The notes under the pieces: model-generated
Database searches by the model: none
Seen by the model: only the letters and a program-made list of their open reading frames with translations
Told to the model about the DNA's origin: nothing
Shown: positions 9,995 to 19,995 of the stretch, in pieces
Layout of the letters: every line of letters starts with the position of its first letter
How positions within the stretch are numbered: position 1 is the stretch's first letter
Assembly: GCA_036897625.1 (NCBI GenBank)
Contig: JAYMTA010000843.1
Coordinates: forward strand, 1 to 23,716
Length of the DNA: 23,716 nt
Source: Pelargonium cotyledonis
Taxonomy: Eukaryota; Streptophyta; Magnoliopsida; Geraniales; Geraniaceae
Direction of reading: 5' to 3'
Translations under genes and position numbers: made by a program

Positions 9995-10665
9995 CAAAGC
10001 CAACCCAACTACTGAAATGCAACCAAAAAACTACAGGCTGAACAAGAATTTTGGCTGCAGACTCTGAACTCATAAAAAAAAAATCTGATATCTAGGGTTC
10101 TTCAACAAATAAAGGGGTTGCAGTTTCATCTGAATCTTGTCCTTCTAGGAAAACAATTTCTCTGATGCACAGCAAGTATATATTTTGATGATCAACACAG
10201 AAAATGGATGAGGACCTGTAGTCCAGTTTGAGACCAAGGGAATTTTTTTCCCACTCAAGACATGAACTCCTGAGTTCTCAGCCAAGAAACAACAAAAGAA
10301 GAAACCCAACTACTTTTCATGTTCTTTCCCATTAAGACCCATGTGAAAAAAGTTCAAATTTTTCTCTGTTTCTGCATAGAACAGGACTTACCCATGAAAC
10401 TGCAGGAAGGTTTCTGCACCTTTGAATCAAGAAACACAAAAGGGGTCATCACAGTTGAAGCCATAACTAAGCTTCTTCTTCTTACAGCAAAGCCAGCCCA
10501 CCTCTCTCCATTGCTGTTGCTTGTGAGGGTGTTTAGGTGGGTTAGGGTAAAAAAATGCTTGAGAAGAAATGCAGAGAAGATGGATTTGTTGTTGATGAAG
10601 GTAGTTGCAGAGGATTGTTGTTGATGGCAAGAATGGAGTGAGAGAGAGTGAAAGAGGAAGAGAGC
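9995..10665 (-). promoter_or_regulatory. ACR4 5' leader with a probable intron (10391 to 10012)
   Basis: On the minus strand a strong donor, ATGG|GTAAGT, lies at 10391 and an acceptor, TTTTTTGGTTGCATTTCAG, ends at 10012, 18 bases before the ATG. Splicing them would remove 380 nt. The region from about 10665 to 10540 is CT-rich on the coding strand (CTCTCTTCCTCTTTCACTC), as plant leaders often are, so transcription probably starts near 10670. No clear TATA box was found. If spliced, exon 1 ends in ATGG and exon 2 starts TAGTTGGG, which joins into an ATG in frame with ACR4. The intron is inferred from site quality only. Confidence 0.5.
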
Positions 10666-11721
10666 ATTAAATGTCCATGAAACTGCAGCTTCTGAATATG
10701 GACTAGTGTAGGTGAAGGCAATAAATGAGAAGTTATTGCTATTTGAACCTTTTCATGCCTGGATTACTGCTCCACTATGCCACCTTTTTTGTTTTTTGTT
10801 TTTAAATTTTTTACTCTTTGGAGGGTCATTCCAGTTTCTGTTCTACAAGTACATAACATGTCATTGTTCTCTACTTTCAGTTTCTTTCCTGGTTGTGTGA
10901 CTTCAAAATTGTCCCTATGCACTGTCCAGTTTAAGTTTTTTTTTTCTCATCTGCATTCATAAAATGATAATAATAATAATAATAAATCATACTTTTTGTA
11001 AAAAAAACTTTGTATATTTTGAACTACAATCTTTATGATCTGTCACAAATAGCTCTGCAAGCATGTCCAAATCACAAATTCACACTCTTGTGTTCGTGAA
11101 TAATTTTTATAACTTTTAAATTTGTATCCCATGTCATGGAGATGTTTTGAATCTTATTAAGTTTGAGTTAAATTCAAATCTTATAGTAACTCATAAAAAG
11201 TTGCAAGATTCAAGGACAAAGATGAAGTAAAAAAGGAGACAAGGATAAAATTGTACTAAAAAGAAAAAAGAAAGAAGCATCTATCTTGTTAGATTGTGTT
11301 TGTAATAAATAAGCAGAGTTGGTTATGTCTAACAAATTGACTGAATATGAAAGGGTTGTTATTGGCATTAATTGATATGCTTGCTGTTTAAGTTGAGCAC
11401 TAACAAATGGTTCCAAATAATTATTTATTTATTTATTTAATTATATATTGTTGGTGTATCTATCAAACACATAATAAAACTGCAAACTTACCTCCATGGA
11501 TGATGTGATGCACCTATTTGGTGAAAATAGCTATATATCACTTTCTTATATTTTTCTCATCATATGGTAATTTTGCATAATTGTTTGAAATTGACAGGCC
11601 AACCCATGTATGAATATTTAAGTGCTGCATTTAATACCTTCAATCAAATTCAGGTTTCATTGTTTGGATCAGCTTCACCATTATAGTCCTCACAATAATT
11701 AACAGATTCTTTTCCTTTTTT
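10666..11721. other. ACR4 upstream region; no genes recognised
   Basis: AT-rich DNA with T-runs, a TAA/ATA trinucleotide microsatellite at about 10967-10985, and an ATTT-rich patch near 11420-11445. Open frames here lack family features. It is the likely ACR4 promoter territory. Confidence 0.6.
11626..11633 (-). promoter_or_regulatory. L1-box match (TAAATGCA) upstream of ACR4
   Basis: Exact match to the 8-bp L1 box TAAATGYA bound by the epidermal HD-ZIP IV factors ATML1 and PDF2. It lies about 1.63 kb upstream of the ACR4 ATG, on the ACR4 strand. ACR4 is known in Arabidopsis to be epidermis-enriched and linked to ATML1/PDF2. One 8-bp match in AT-rich DNA could be chance. Confidence 0.4.
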
Positions 11722-12022
11722 CATTTTGGTACCAAACTTTGGTGTTTTGATCTAATTTAGTTTTTGAATTTTTTTTAACCAAATATAGTTCCTGAACGTT
11801 TTTGTTTTAACCCAATTTAATCCCTAAACTTTCAATCGAACCGAAATGGTCTCTCAACTTTCGCATATTGACCCAATTTGGTCATTGCTACTAAAATTTA
11901 TATCAAAAGTTTATGAATTAAATTGGGTCAATATTTAAAAGTTTATAGGTCATTTTGGGTCAAATGAAAGTTCAATGACCAAATTCAGTCAAAACACGAA
12001 AGTTCAGAAACCAAATTAGATT
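11722..12022. mobile_element. Palindromic MITE-like or MULE-like repeat of degenerate 'TTTGGTxCCTxAACTTT' units
   Basis: The stretch is built from imperfect units of about 30-45 nt of the kind GACCCAATTT / CCTAAACTTT. They read in one direction on the left half and in reverse complement on the right half. The innermost arms are a perfect 15-bp pair (11865-11879 and 11920-11934) around a 40-nt centre, and the outer arms pair imperfectly from about 11722 out to about 12022. No protein is encoded. Such palindromic families occur widely in plants and are often treated as non-autonomous Mutator-like elements; that assignment is an inference, and I saw no clear target-site duplication. Confidence 0.6.
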
Positions 12023-12038
12023 TTTTACCTTCTATTTT

Positions 12039-12250
12039 TTTTGTTAAACCATGGGTTTCCTGAGAAGGCACACACCATTGACGGTTGGCGCTTTTAAGCC
12101 GTTTTACCACACCCAGACTAATCCCATTCGGAGCTGGTCTCGGGGTTGAGGTTTTGCACTCCTTCCAATCGCTGTTGTTGGGGATCGAACCGTGGTCCGC
12201 CCTATCAAAGTCCAGCCCTTGGCACCACTGGACCAACCAACGATTGGTTA
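12039..12250 (-). mobile_element. tRNA-derived SINE with 16-bp target-site duplications
   Basis: The SINE reads on the minus strand. An RNA polymerase III A box (TGGTCCAGTGG) lies at 12225-12235 and a B box (GGTTCGATCCC) at 12181-12191, about 45 nt apart as in a tRNA head. A tRNA-unrelated body follows, then a short A-rich 3' end at 12039. The direct repeats TTTTACCTTCTATTTT at 12023-12038 and 12251-12266 are identical over 16 bp, a perfect target-site duplication. The body is about 212 bp. The perfect duplication suggests a fairly recent insertion. Confidence 0.9.
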
Positions 12251-12266
12251 TTTTACCTTCTATTTT

Positions 12267-13553
12267 CCCAAGTCTTAAAATAACAAACTATTTAGTTTTT
12301 TTTTTGTTTGTTTAAAATGATGAACAATTTTATATTTGTTCCAATTTATTAGTATATAAGATTTGATTTTGGAGTCAAATCCAGTCTCCTTACATCCATT
12401 TTTTGTTGGAAATGGTTAATGAATATTTATTTTGTTTCAAATAGCCACTGTAGCCATGTTTGTAGTTGGGAATCGATTTAACACAACATAAATATCAAGG
12501 GGATTAAATTGAATTAAAAATTAATCTGTGGACCAATTCAATAACAAATAACCTATAAAATGACTAGATTGGAATTTAAAATTAAATCAAAGGCCCATTT
12601 CACAAAAAATAAATATTAAAATAATCATTTGAATTTTTTTTCTATTCGAAAGATTATCATTATTATTATTATTATTTTGGAAAGATTATTAGCTTAGATT
12701 AAAATGGCAGATAAGAAGGTCCAAGAATACAAAACATCAGACTGAATAAAAAGCTTTGTTCACCTTAGGACAAGAGATTTTCAAGAGTGACAATTAATAT
12801 TCAAACTGATGCCAACAACATTAATAAAAGCATCAAGTTTTCAAATGATTTTCTAGTAATTTTTCCATTACTCCAATTAATGATTTTTAGAGAACACATG
12901 TTTTTTTATTTATTTTCGGGTTATTAATTTGTTGACTTGACACCGAATAGTAACTATTCAACACTTCTTCCACCATGTAACATTTGCTACATCAACCCTA
13001 ACAAGAAGCATGATCTCATGCATCCAAAAAGAGAATATGCGGTAATTAACAATTCGATGGTCTTGGAATGTACAAAAATAACATATATGGAGACATGCAT
13101 GGAGTCTCTGTTGAATTCCCATAGAAAGAGTGAAACTCACAATAGCCCATCACTACATCAAATTGCAAATGGCGAGAAAGCTAGCTACGATTTGCTTGCT
13201 CCCAATTGACCACCAATATTGCGAGCAAAATTTAGATTGATTATATCAAATATTTAACTACAATATATTTCTATATTAAAGGACGTGTTATTAATATCGA
13301 CGATAGTGTTACAATCATCTATACAAACCTAAGAACAATCCACTAGCGACTCAACAAAATGGGAGAACAAACGAGTGGACGAATGACAAAATTTGACGCG
13401 AAAAAGAAGAAGGGTAATTGAGTACCATACTGAATGTGTTTGGTTTGTTTTACGTATATTATATTTATTTCTTAAATGAATTATAGCAAGCTATCCACAC
13501 TCAAATTGGTTGATTCTCAAAGACAAAATGGAATAATGAAGATACCTTCAATC
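12267..13553. other. Intergenic spacer without recognised genes
   Basis: AT-rich DNA with an ATT trinucleotide microsatellite at about 12659-12677. The open frame at 12937-13209 has no recognisable domain and no codon-use signal that I can support as coding. Confidence 0.6.
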
Positions 13554-13759
13554 TTTTTTTTTTTTTGATAATTAAACATAATATATATTAAGTAGAGTAA
13601 TCAGACATCAGATCATTACATAACCATTGTTTGCTAAGGCCTGTAGAGCCTATTCTAGCTAACTGATGAGCATGATCAACCATTGAGGTGACAATAAAAA
13701 AGGACGTGATGAATGTCCGCTAGGGCAGCCCTGCTGTCTGCTCTGCTGGTACCATAAGG

Positions 13760-14500
13760 CTATCTACACATCTGGCTGTCCCTGAAAAGAGTCAAGGAAT
13801 CCGTAAGAACACATGCATTTTTAATATGATACTGGTGAATGAAATAACAAGCTGACAAGATTGCTTCAACTTCCGCCTCATAGGCACTGGTCACTTTAGA
13901 AGGACTGCTGAGACGGGCTATGACTCTTCCATGATTATCTTGAATTTCCCAGTCAATTCTAGCTGAAACTTGGGAAAAGGCTCCATCACAAAGACAGATA
14001 ATTGGACTTCGATTGCGAATGTTCGAAAGAGTGAAATTCTCAGGATGAATGTTGTTAGAAACACTTCGGACATTTCCTTCCTCCCTAGTTAAAGAATGGA
14101 CCAAAAGAGAAGCTTCGTTAAGGACTTTGTTGACAGAGAATTGATCTCCTCTGAAAACAACAGAGTTCCTTTCTTTCCAGATTTCCCAAGCTAAAGCCAA
14201 ACACCAATACATAGTATTTTGATGGGATTTATCCTTAGATTTGGCTTTTGAAAAAACCCAGTCTAACCAGGATCTGTAGGAAACCATACCATCTGTTCTA
14301 ACCGTTAGAGGGGACGCAAACCAAACTCTAGCACTATATGGGCAATGAAAAAGCATATGGTCCACCGTCTCAGTTTCAGCTTCGCATCTAGGGCAATCAG
14401 CAGAGGGACTTAAATTCCTTCTTCTTAAAGAAGCTCTAGTACCCATGGCATTATTCGAAACCTTCCACCAGAATATTTTGAGTTTTTTTGGAATTTTCAA
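13760..14500 (-). pseudogene. LINE ORF2 3' part: zf-RVT and RNase H
   Basis: The longest open piece of the LINE, 246 codons. It starts with the zf-RVT region (KIFWWKVSNNAMGTR, then a CxxC...H...C cluster in CPRCEAETETVDHMLFHC). It continues into RNase H with CDGAF (first catalytic Asp), EAEVEAIL (Glu) and LTDS (Asp). The frame is open over this part but is cut off from the upstream domains. Confidence 0.85.
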
Positions 14501-15039
14501 ACTCCACAGGTTCTTCCAATTGAAGAGGGTACTTTAGGTAGAAGAGGGATTAGGGTTTCGGGCCTCCTCACAGATATCATAAGCTTTTTTAACCGAGAAA
14601 GTAGCCACCTAGTTTTGACAGTTGGCTATTTGAAGCCTATCAAGAACATCCCCCCATTTCGGAATTCGAATGTTGAGGATTTGGTCCGCTATAGGAGTCG
14701 GAAACACTGATATCTCTAGCTCTCGATTCCAGGATCGGGGAACTGACAACATGAGCTTTTCAACTTTGTCATTAATCTTGAGGATGTTGGAATTAGGAAA
14801 GGGGATAAGGTCATTTCCAATCCATTTATCCTGAAAGATTCTAACTGTCTTGCCATTGCCAATGTTTCAGATCATATTATTCATCAGAAAGTTTCGACCT
14901 TTGCAAAGACTTCTCCAGATCCAGGAGCAAGGTTGCTTGATTTTGGCGTTCTAAAGAGAATTATCCACACCATATTTTCCCAAGAGGGCCTTATGGATCA
15001 AGCTATCAAGGTTTGCAATGATTCTCCTGAACTGACTTG

Positions 15040-16282
15040 CTAGGAGAGTTGTGTTAAAGCTTTGGGTATGTCTGAACCCCAGACCCCCCTACCTTTTGGA
15101 CAGGCAAGGATATTGCGCTTGATCCAATGAATACCTTTTTCCCCTCCAGATTTCGACCACCAAAACTTAGCAATGAACCCGTCAAGCCAATTAGAAAAAT
15201 ATTTAGGCATATTATTCATGATGAATACCGAAATTGAATTCAGAGTGGATTGGATGAGGATCAAATTGCCCGCTTGAGATAGGAGATTAAGTTTCCAACC
15301 TTGAAGCTTCTGTTCAATGATCTTCTTGAGATGAAGAAACATACCCTTTTTGGAGATGGATCCCAGCTCTGGGATTCCCAGATATCGGCCGGGAATTAGG
15401 ACTTGAAAGATCTGGATAAATCTTCTCGGGGTATTAGGACTGAAAAAATCATTCCGATTTCTTCTTACTGATAGTCTGACCTGAGGCGATCTCAAATAAA
15501 GAGAAGATTGATCTAACTTTAGCACAAACTTCAAGAGAGGGGTGGAAGAAGATAAAGGAATCATTTGCAAAGAGAAGGTGACTAATTTCTGGACCTCCCC
15601 TAGATATAGACAGGGCTTTGATTTCCTTTTGTTTTTGGACTTTTTCCAAAAGAACCGAGAAACCTTCAGCCGCCAAGAGGGAGAGGTAAGGAGATAAGGG
15701 GTCTCTTGCCTTAAACCCTGGTTAGGCCGGAACCAATCAGACTATTTGTCATTAATAAGAGACAGTTGAGATGCACTAGTGGACAATGTTAAGCCATTTG
15801 GGAGGAAAGCCTTGAGCCTCCATGATAGTCAAGTAGTAATCCCAACGGACCTTATCGTAGGTTTTACTAATATCCATTTTCAGACCTCCCCTAAAGATTT
15901 TCCCTTTTTTTGATCTCTTTATAGAATGAAGGAGCTCATTAGCCAGAATTATATTATCTTGAATTCTTCTACCCGGAATGAAGCCATTCTGCATTGGAGA
16001 AATAAGGGAGCCAATGATTCTTTTGAGTCTATTGGCCAAAACTTTTGATGCAATTTTGTAGCTGAAATTGCATAGGCTTATCGGTCTAAAATTAGCAGGG
16101 GATTGAGGATTCTCCACTTTAGGAATCAGAGCGATATGGGTTTTATTAAGGTCTCTAAGGATGAATCCGGAATTCAGGAAAGTAAGAATAGCTGTTGAGA
16201 CCTTGTGTCCAATAACATTCCAATATTTATGGTAGAAAACTCTTGGGATGACATCAGGGCTAGGGGATTTAAAACTTCCCAT
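15040..16282 (-). pseudogene. LINE ORF2 middle part: reverse transcriptase, broken
   Basis: The 16282-15776 piece has the early RT motifs: KSPSPDVIPRVFY, THIALIPK, FRPISLCN, GRRIQDNIILANEL and KMDISKTYDKVRWD. After a break, 15676-15449 holds the catalytic box, where the expected FADD reads FAND (codon AAT at 15563-15565), so one metal-binding aspartate is lost. The 15570-15040 frame covers the thumb and connection (YLGIPELG, LQGWKLNLLSQAGN, FWWSKSGGEKGIHWI). At least two frame changes separate the pieces. Confidence 0.85.
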
Positions 16283-16854
16283 ATCGAACGCTGCTCATTT
16301 GATTTCTTCCACCGTGAAGGGTTCTTCCAGCATTCGAAGATCGTCAGAATCAATTTTCCTATGGATTTTTCCAGATATCTGGTGGATAGAGTCAGCTCTT
16401 TCTGGAAAATCCGGGTAAGAAGTGAACAGCTTTGAGAAATGGGCTATGAGAAGATCTTTCACCCCCTAATCAGACGAAATCCAGTTCTCGTCGTCGTTTA
16501 AAAGCATGGAAATTGTATTCCTCGCCTTCCTCTTACTAGCCATGATGTGGAAGAATTTGGTATTGCTGTCTCCTTCCAGATTAAATTTGACATTTGCTCT
16601 TTATTTCCAGATGTGGTGTTCCATGTCAAGAACTTGTTCATAAACAAGTTTAGCTTGACGAAGAAGATCAATATCCACCAATTGGAAATTATGTGAGTTT
16701 TGATTCACCGAGAGTCTTTCCTAGAGTTGGGAAATTTTGGCCTCAAAGGATGCCTTGGATTCTCTGATTTTTCTAAATTTGGATCTACTCCACTCAGTAA
16801 GTCTTGACATAATGGTGTCATACTTGGAGGAAAGCTGAAACATTAGGGAGCCCC

Positions 16855-17634
16855 TTAGAGGAGCATTCCAGCAATCCTGAATATTATCCTGGCAATCTGA
16901 AATCTGGTCCAGTAACTTTCAAAAAAATTTCTTCTTTTCCCCGGAAAGGAGAGAGACGCTTGAAGGATGATGGCGCTATGGTCAGAAATCAAGATAGGTG
17001 TAACCTTGAGAGAGCAGTTAGGAAATTTCATCATCCAGTTAGGAGAACAGAATGCCCTGTCTAGAACTTCCATAACAAGATCATTACCGAATTTGTTATT
17101 GGTCCAAGTAAACCTGGCTCCCAGTTTAGGAACTTCGAGCAATCCAGAGGAATTAAGGAAGTTTTTGAAGTCAGATTTCCCTTGAAGGATTAAGGCTCTG
17201 TTGCCAGACTTGTCCCCAACATTTAGAAATTGATTGAAATCGCTCAATAGAATTGTTGGGATTCGGGAGGAGGATATCAGGTTAGAAAGAAGGTCCCAAA
17301 ATTCCCATCTCGGGGAGAGGGAAGAAGAACCATAAATTCCAAACCACTTCCAAGAATCACCATTGAGATCTTTAATCGAGATTCCTATTACATTATTGTT
17401 AGAAAAGAAAACATCTCAAGCTAATTTTGTCCAAGAGGCGATCCAGAGGCCACCCTTGGATCCTATGCTATCAACCCCAATGGACTTTGCCCAACCAAGT
17501 CCGCTTAATTTAATATCTACCTCAGCTACAGATAATTTGGTTTCACTTAAAAAAATAAAATCAGGATTACTAGTTTTCCTAAAGTCTCTCAAATGTTGAA
17601 CACAGATCTCGAGTTCGAACAATGGAAGATTTTG
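16855..17634 (-). pseudogene. LINE ORF2 5' part: AP endonuclease, broken
   Basis: The upstream piece (about 17634-17416) reads VQHLRDFRKTSNPDFIFLSETK, with the catalytic Glu in LSETK, then GLGWAKSIGVDSIGSKGGLWI. The second piece (17247-16855) holds GNRALILQGKSDF, ARFTWTNNKFG, VLDRAFCSPNW and the late SDHSAI motif (usually SDHxPL). The pieces are in different frames. Confidence 0.8.
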
Positions 17635-17746
17635 TTCAAGTAATGAAGGGTAAAATGGGGATTTTAATGCCCATATAACTATCCAACTTGCAAATAGAGG
17701 TTGTCCTCTCATGTACATGTACTGGGCACCTTTCTCACATTGATTA

Positions 17747-17785
17747 TACTACTACTACTACCACTACCACCACCACCACCACCAC
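17747..17785. repeat. (TAC/CAC)n trinucleotide microsatellite
   Basis: A run of TAC triplets grades into CAC triplets. It lies just outside the right (5') end of the LINE. Confidence 0.9.
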
Positions 17786-18520
17786 ATCATAGCATCACAT
17801 TCATACTTGTTTTAACATGTCATGTTTTCCTAATTTTGTGTGTGGTCTATGGAATCACTTAATTAATTTGAGCTTAGGTAAAACTCATTATTGAATTCGT
17901 AGTCCTATTAACTATTAAGTAGGTCTTCAGATTTCTTTTCCGCTCTTTTCTTTTGATTTTATTTTTACGCTTCCGTCAAGATAAAAATTAGACGACTTTT
18001 GCTCCTCGTATTGTATCTACCCTTTTCGTTGGGCTCCCTTCATGCTTCTGGCTAGTGATGAACTCTAGGGAGACACTACTATCGGGTGAGTCCTCTTATT
18101 CAAGTGAATTTTTTGTATTACAAAGCTATAGTAGATTTTCTATTAAAGTATGTGTCTGCATATGGTAAATCAAAATATTCACGTAGACACAATATGTATT
18201 GTTATGAGTCATCTTACTTGAATTTGAGCAAAAATGATGTTAAAAAATCGACCTACTAGTGAATAGTGACTAACCACTTATAAGTGACTATGACATCTCA
18301 TCATCTTCCTATGTAGATTCTTCTTGTTTAGATCTAACAATGTGCATCTTAATATCTAATTCAGTTAGTGTTATGTTTTTTTTTTCTCGTACCCTAGTGT
18401 AACAAACTGAATAAGTTCTAATAATAACCAAAGCATGTTGGGTAAAACTGTTGATGCGCTTTGAATTTTCTTTAAAATCTCAAGTTTGAGTCTTGTTGCC
18501 GACGGTATGTGATAAAATTT
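17786..18520. other. Intergenic spacer without recognised genes
   Basis: AT-rich sequence with no coding frame, RNA gene or known repeat that I can support. Confidence 0.6.
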
Positions 18521-18678
18521 ATGAGTTTAAAGAGAGAGCTAACAACTAATATGGTAACGCTCTCCACTAATCGTGAGAAACACATATGAGTTTAAGAGGA
18601 GAACTAACAACTAATATGGTGACGCTCTCAACTAACAACTAATATGATAACGCTCTCCACTAGATGTTAGAAACACAT
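18521..18678. repeat. Nested tandem repeat: 65-nt duplication with an inner 28-nt duplication
   Basis: Unit 1 (18521-18585) and unit 2 (18586-18678) both run from ATGAGTTTAA to GAAACACAT. Unit 2 is longer by exactly 28 nt because AACTAACAACTAATATGxTxACGCTCTC occurs twice in it (18602-18629 and 18630-18657). The copies differ at several bases, so the array is not brand new. Confidence 0.85.
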
Positions 18679-19131
18679 GCTTTTGCAAGTCTGGTGTCCC
18701 GATGCATATAAAAAAAATAATTTCTAATAAACTTATTTAAGAATATCCTAAATAATTTATATATAATAAAAAAAGTGGACAATTATTGACCATTTTCTAG
18801 AGGTTTTTTCAAATTAATTACTGTGTGGTCCCACTATTGCATAGGTTTGTTCATATGAATTTTTATGGAGCTTTGCATTCCTCGTATGTGGAATGTCACT
18901 TCTTGTGTTGGGTGATACAGCAGAGCATCACAAACACAAGAATATGGTTTTTTTTTTTTCTTTTGAAATGAGAGTAAGATTTTCATGGAAAAGTTCATAA
19001 TACAAACATATGAATACAGGAATACACCAAAACCACAAGGGGTTCCATTACAATAGCAACTGATTACAACATCTTTGAAACACAAATACAATAAAAGTTT
19101 TGGTGAAGAAGAAGAAGATGCATTAAAAAAT
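18679..19131 (-). other. Spacer ending in an oligo(A) block on the minus strand; possible old 3' UTR
   Basis: T12 at 18948-18959 on the plus strand is an A-run on the minus strand. Upstream of it on that strand the DNA is T/G-rich and resembles a transcript 3' end. It could be the 3' UTR of the vanished NLR copy described next, or a short retroelement tail. I cannot decide between these. Confidence 0.35.
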
Positions 19132-19340
19132 AAGCACTGCAAAAGACAGAGACACCTTGAAATAAGTTCAATGTATTGCGCAATGGAAGAAGACTTTTGA
19201 CAATCTGCACCTATAAATAAATCCACATTTCAATTATAGCTATAAATTATTCAACAACAAAGTCAGTCACTTATCGATGAAAAGTAGGTAAAACCCAGTT
19301 TTCGATACCTTAGCCGAGTACTCATTTTGGATGGGAGATC
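19132..19340 (-). pseudogene. Duplicated remnant of an NLR 3' end
   Basis: This stretch repeats, in the same order and orientation, landmarks of the 3' end of the NLR pseudogene at 19665-20030. The shared marks are AAGCACT, a 43-nt block identical at 42 positions (19174-19216 against 19726-19768), CTATAAATTA..TCAACAA, AAACCCAGTTTTC, and TACCTTAG..ACTCATTTTGGATG, which is the very end of the NLR coding sequence. The rest of a second NLR gene is not present, so this is probably the leftover tail of a lost tandem copy. Confidence 0.75.
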
Positions 19341-19664
19341 TTGGATCAAGTAATTGAATAGTACCATAACCAAACTAGAAAGTATTTGAATAGCTACAAG
19401 GATGGAGAGAAAAGCTAGCACACCAAATTACCAAAATGTTCTAATCTCCAAAACCCGCCAAAATTGAAGGTACAAGTCACGGGACAAAATCCGCAAGCTT
19501 ATGTTCCATCCATTATATCAGTAACTGATTACAAGTAGTTTGTCTTCACAACAATACATGCACGCTAAGGATACAACATTTACGCTATCTAAAAAACACA
19601 AATACGGGTAAAGTTTGCTATACTCTAGCACATATTATGCGAGATTCAAGGACTTGAGATAAAC

Positions 19665-19995
19665 AAGCACTACTTACTGCAAAGACGCCTTGAGCCAATT
19701 TAATTGCTGAAATGATTGAAGCTTGTATTGCGCAATGGAAGAGGACTTTTGACAATCTGCACCTATAAGTTAATTGGAAGCGTTGATTAAGTACATAATT
19801 ACATAGATGAAATGACATTTGACAGTTTTGAATCTTAAACTAAAGCTATAAATTAGTCAACAAGAATGGTAACACCCAGTTTTCAGCTTTCGCATCCTTG
19901 TGAATTTGCTCTTGATCAAGTTCACATCATTAAACCAAATAAAGTTCGATACGTGTAAAGAAAGACGTACGTAAAGGCTGTGAACATAAAAGAAA
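19665..19995 (-). other. 3' flank of the NLR pseudogene, probable 3' UTR intron
   Basis: Reading on the minus strand, ACTAAG|GTACTT at 20004-19993 resembles a donor and TTATAGGTGCAG|ATTGTC near 19765-19753 an acceptor. The original transcript may therefore have been spliced near or just after its stop. Conservation of the region around the putative acceptor between the two copies is in line with an exon there. Confidence 0.4.

Larger units (their letters stand above)
13554..17660 (-). mobile_element. L1-type LINE, 5'-truncated and decayed
   Basis: On the minus strand the element ends in a 13-base poly(A) (T13 at 13554-13566). It carries the ORF2 domains in the normal plant L1 order: endonuclease, reverse transcriptase, zinc-finger (zf-RVT) and RNase H. 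No ORF1 is seen, and the endonuclease start (the usual WNCRGLG motif) is degenerate near 17600-17640, so the copy looks 5'-truncated, as L1 insertions often are. The frame is broken many times by shifts and stops. No convincing target-site duplication was found, so the right end is approximate. Confidence 0.85.

Noticed and set aside
10001-10003. Start of ACR4 at this codon
   Set aside because: The codon is TTG. The first in-frame ATG in the genomic frame is at 9992-9994, and an upstream ATG is possible only through splicing.
10319-10630. Small open frames in the ACR4 leader as separate genes or a conserved uORF
   Set aside because: They lie in the CT-rich leader and probable intron. Without comparison to orthologs there is no support for a translated peptide.
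11985-12236. 83-codon minus-strand open frame
   Set aside because: It runs through the SINE, including its tRNA-like head, so it is not a gene.
18834-19226. 130-codon minus-strand open frame
   Set aside because: It crosses the duplicated NLR 3' flank and the oligo(A) block. The composition is low-complexity and no domain is seen.
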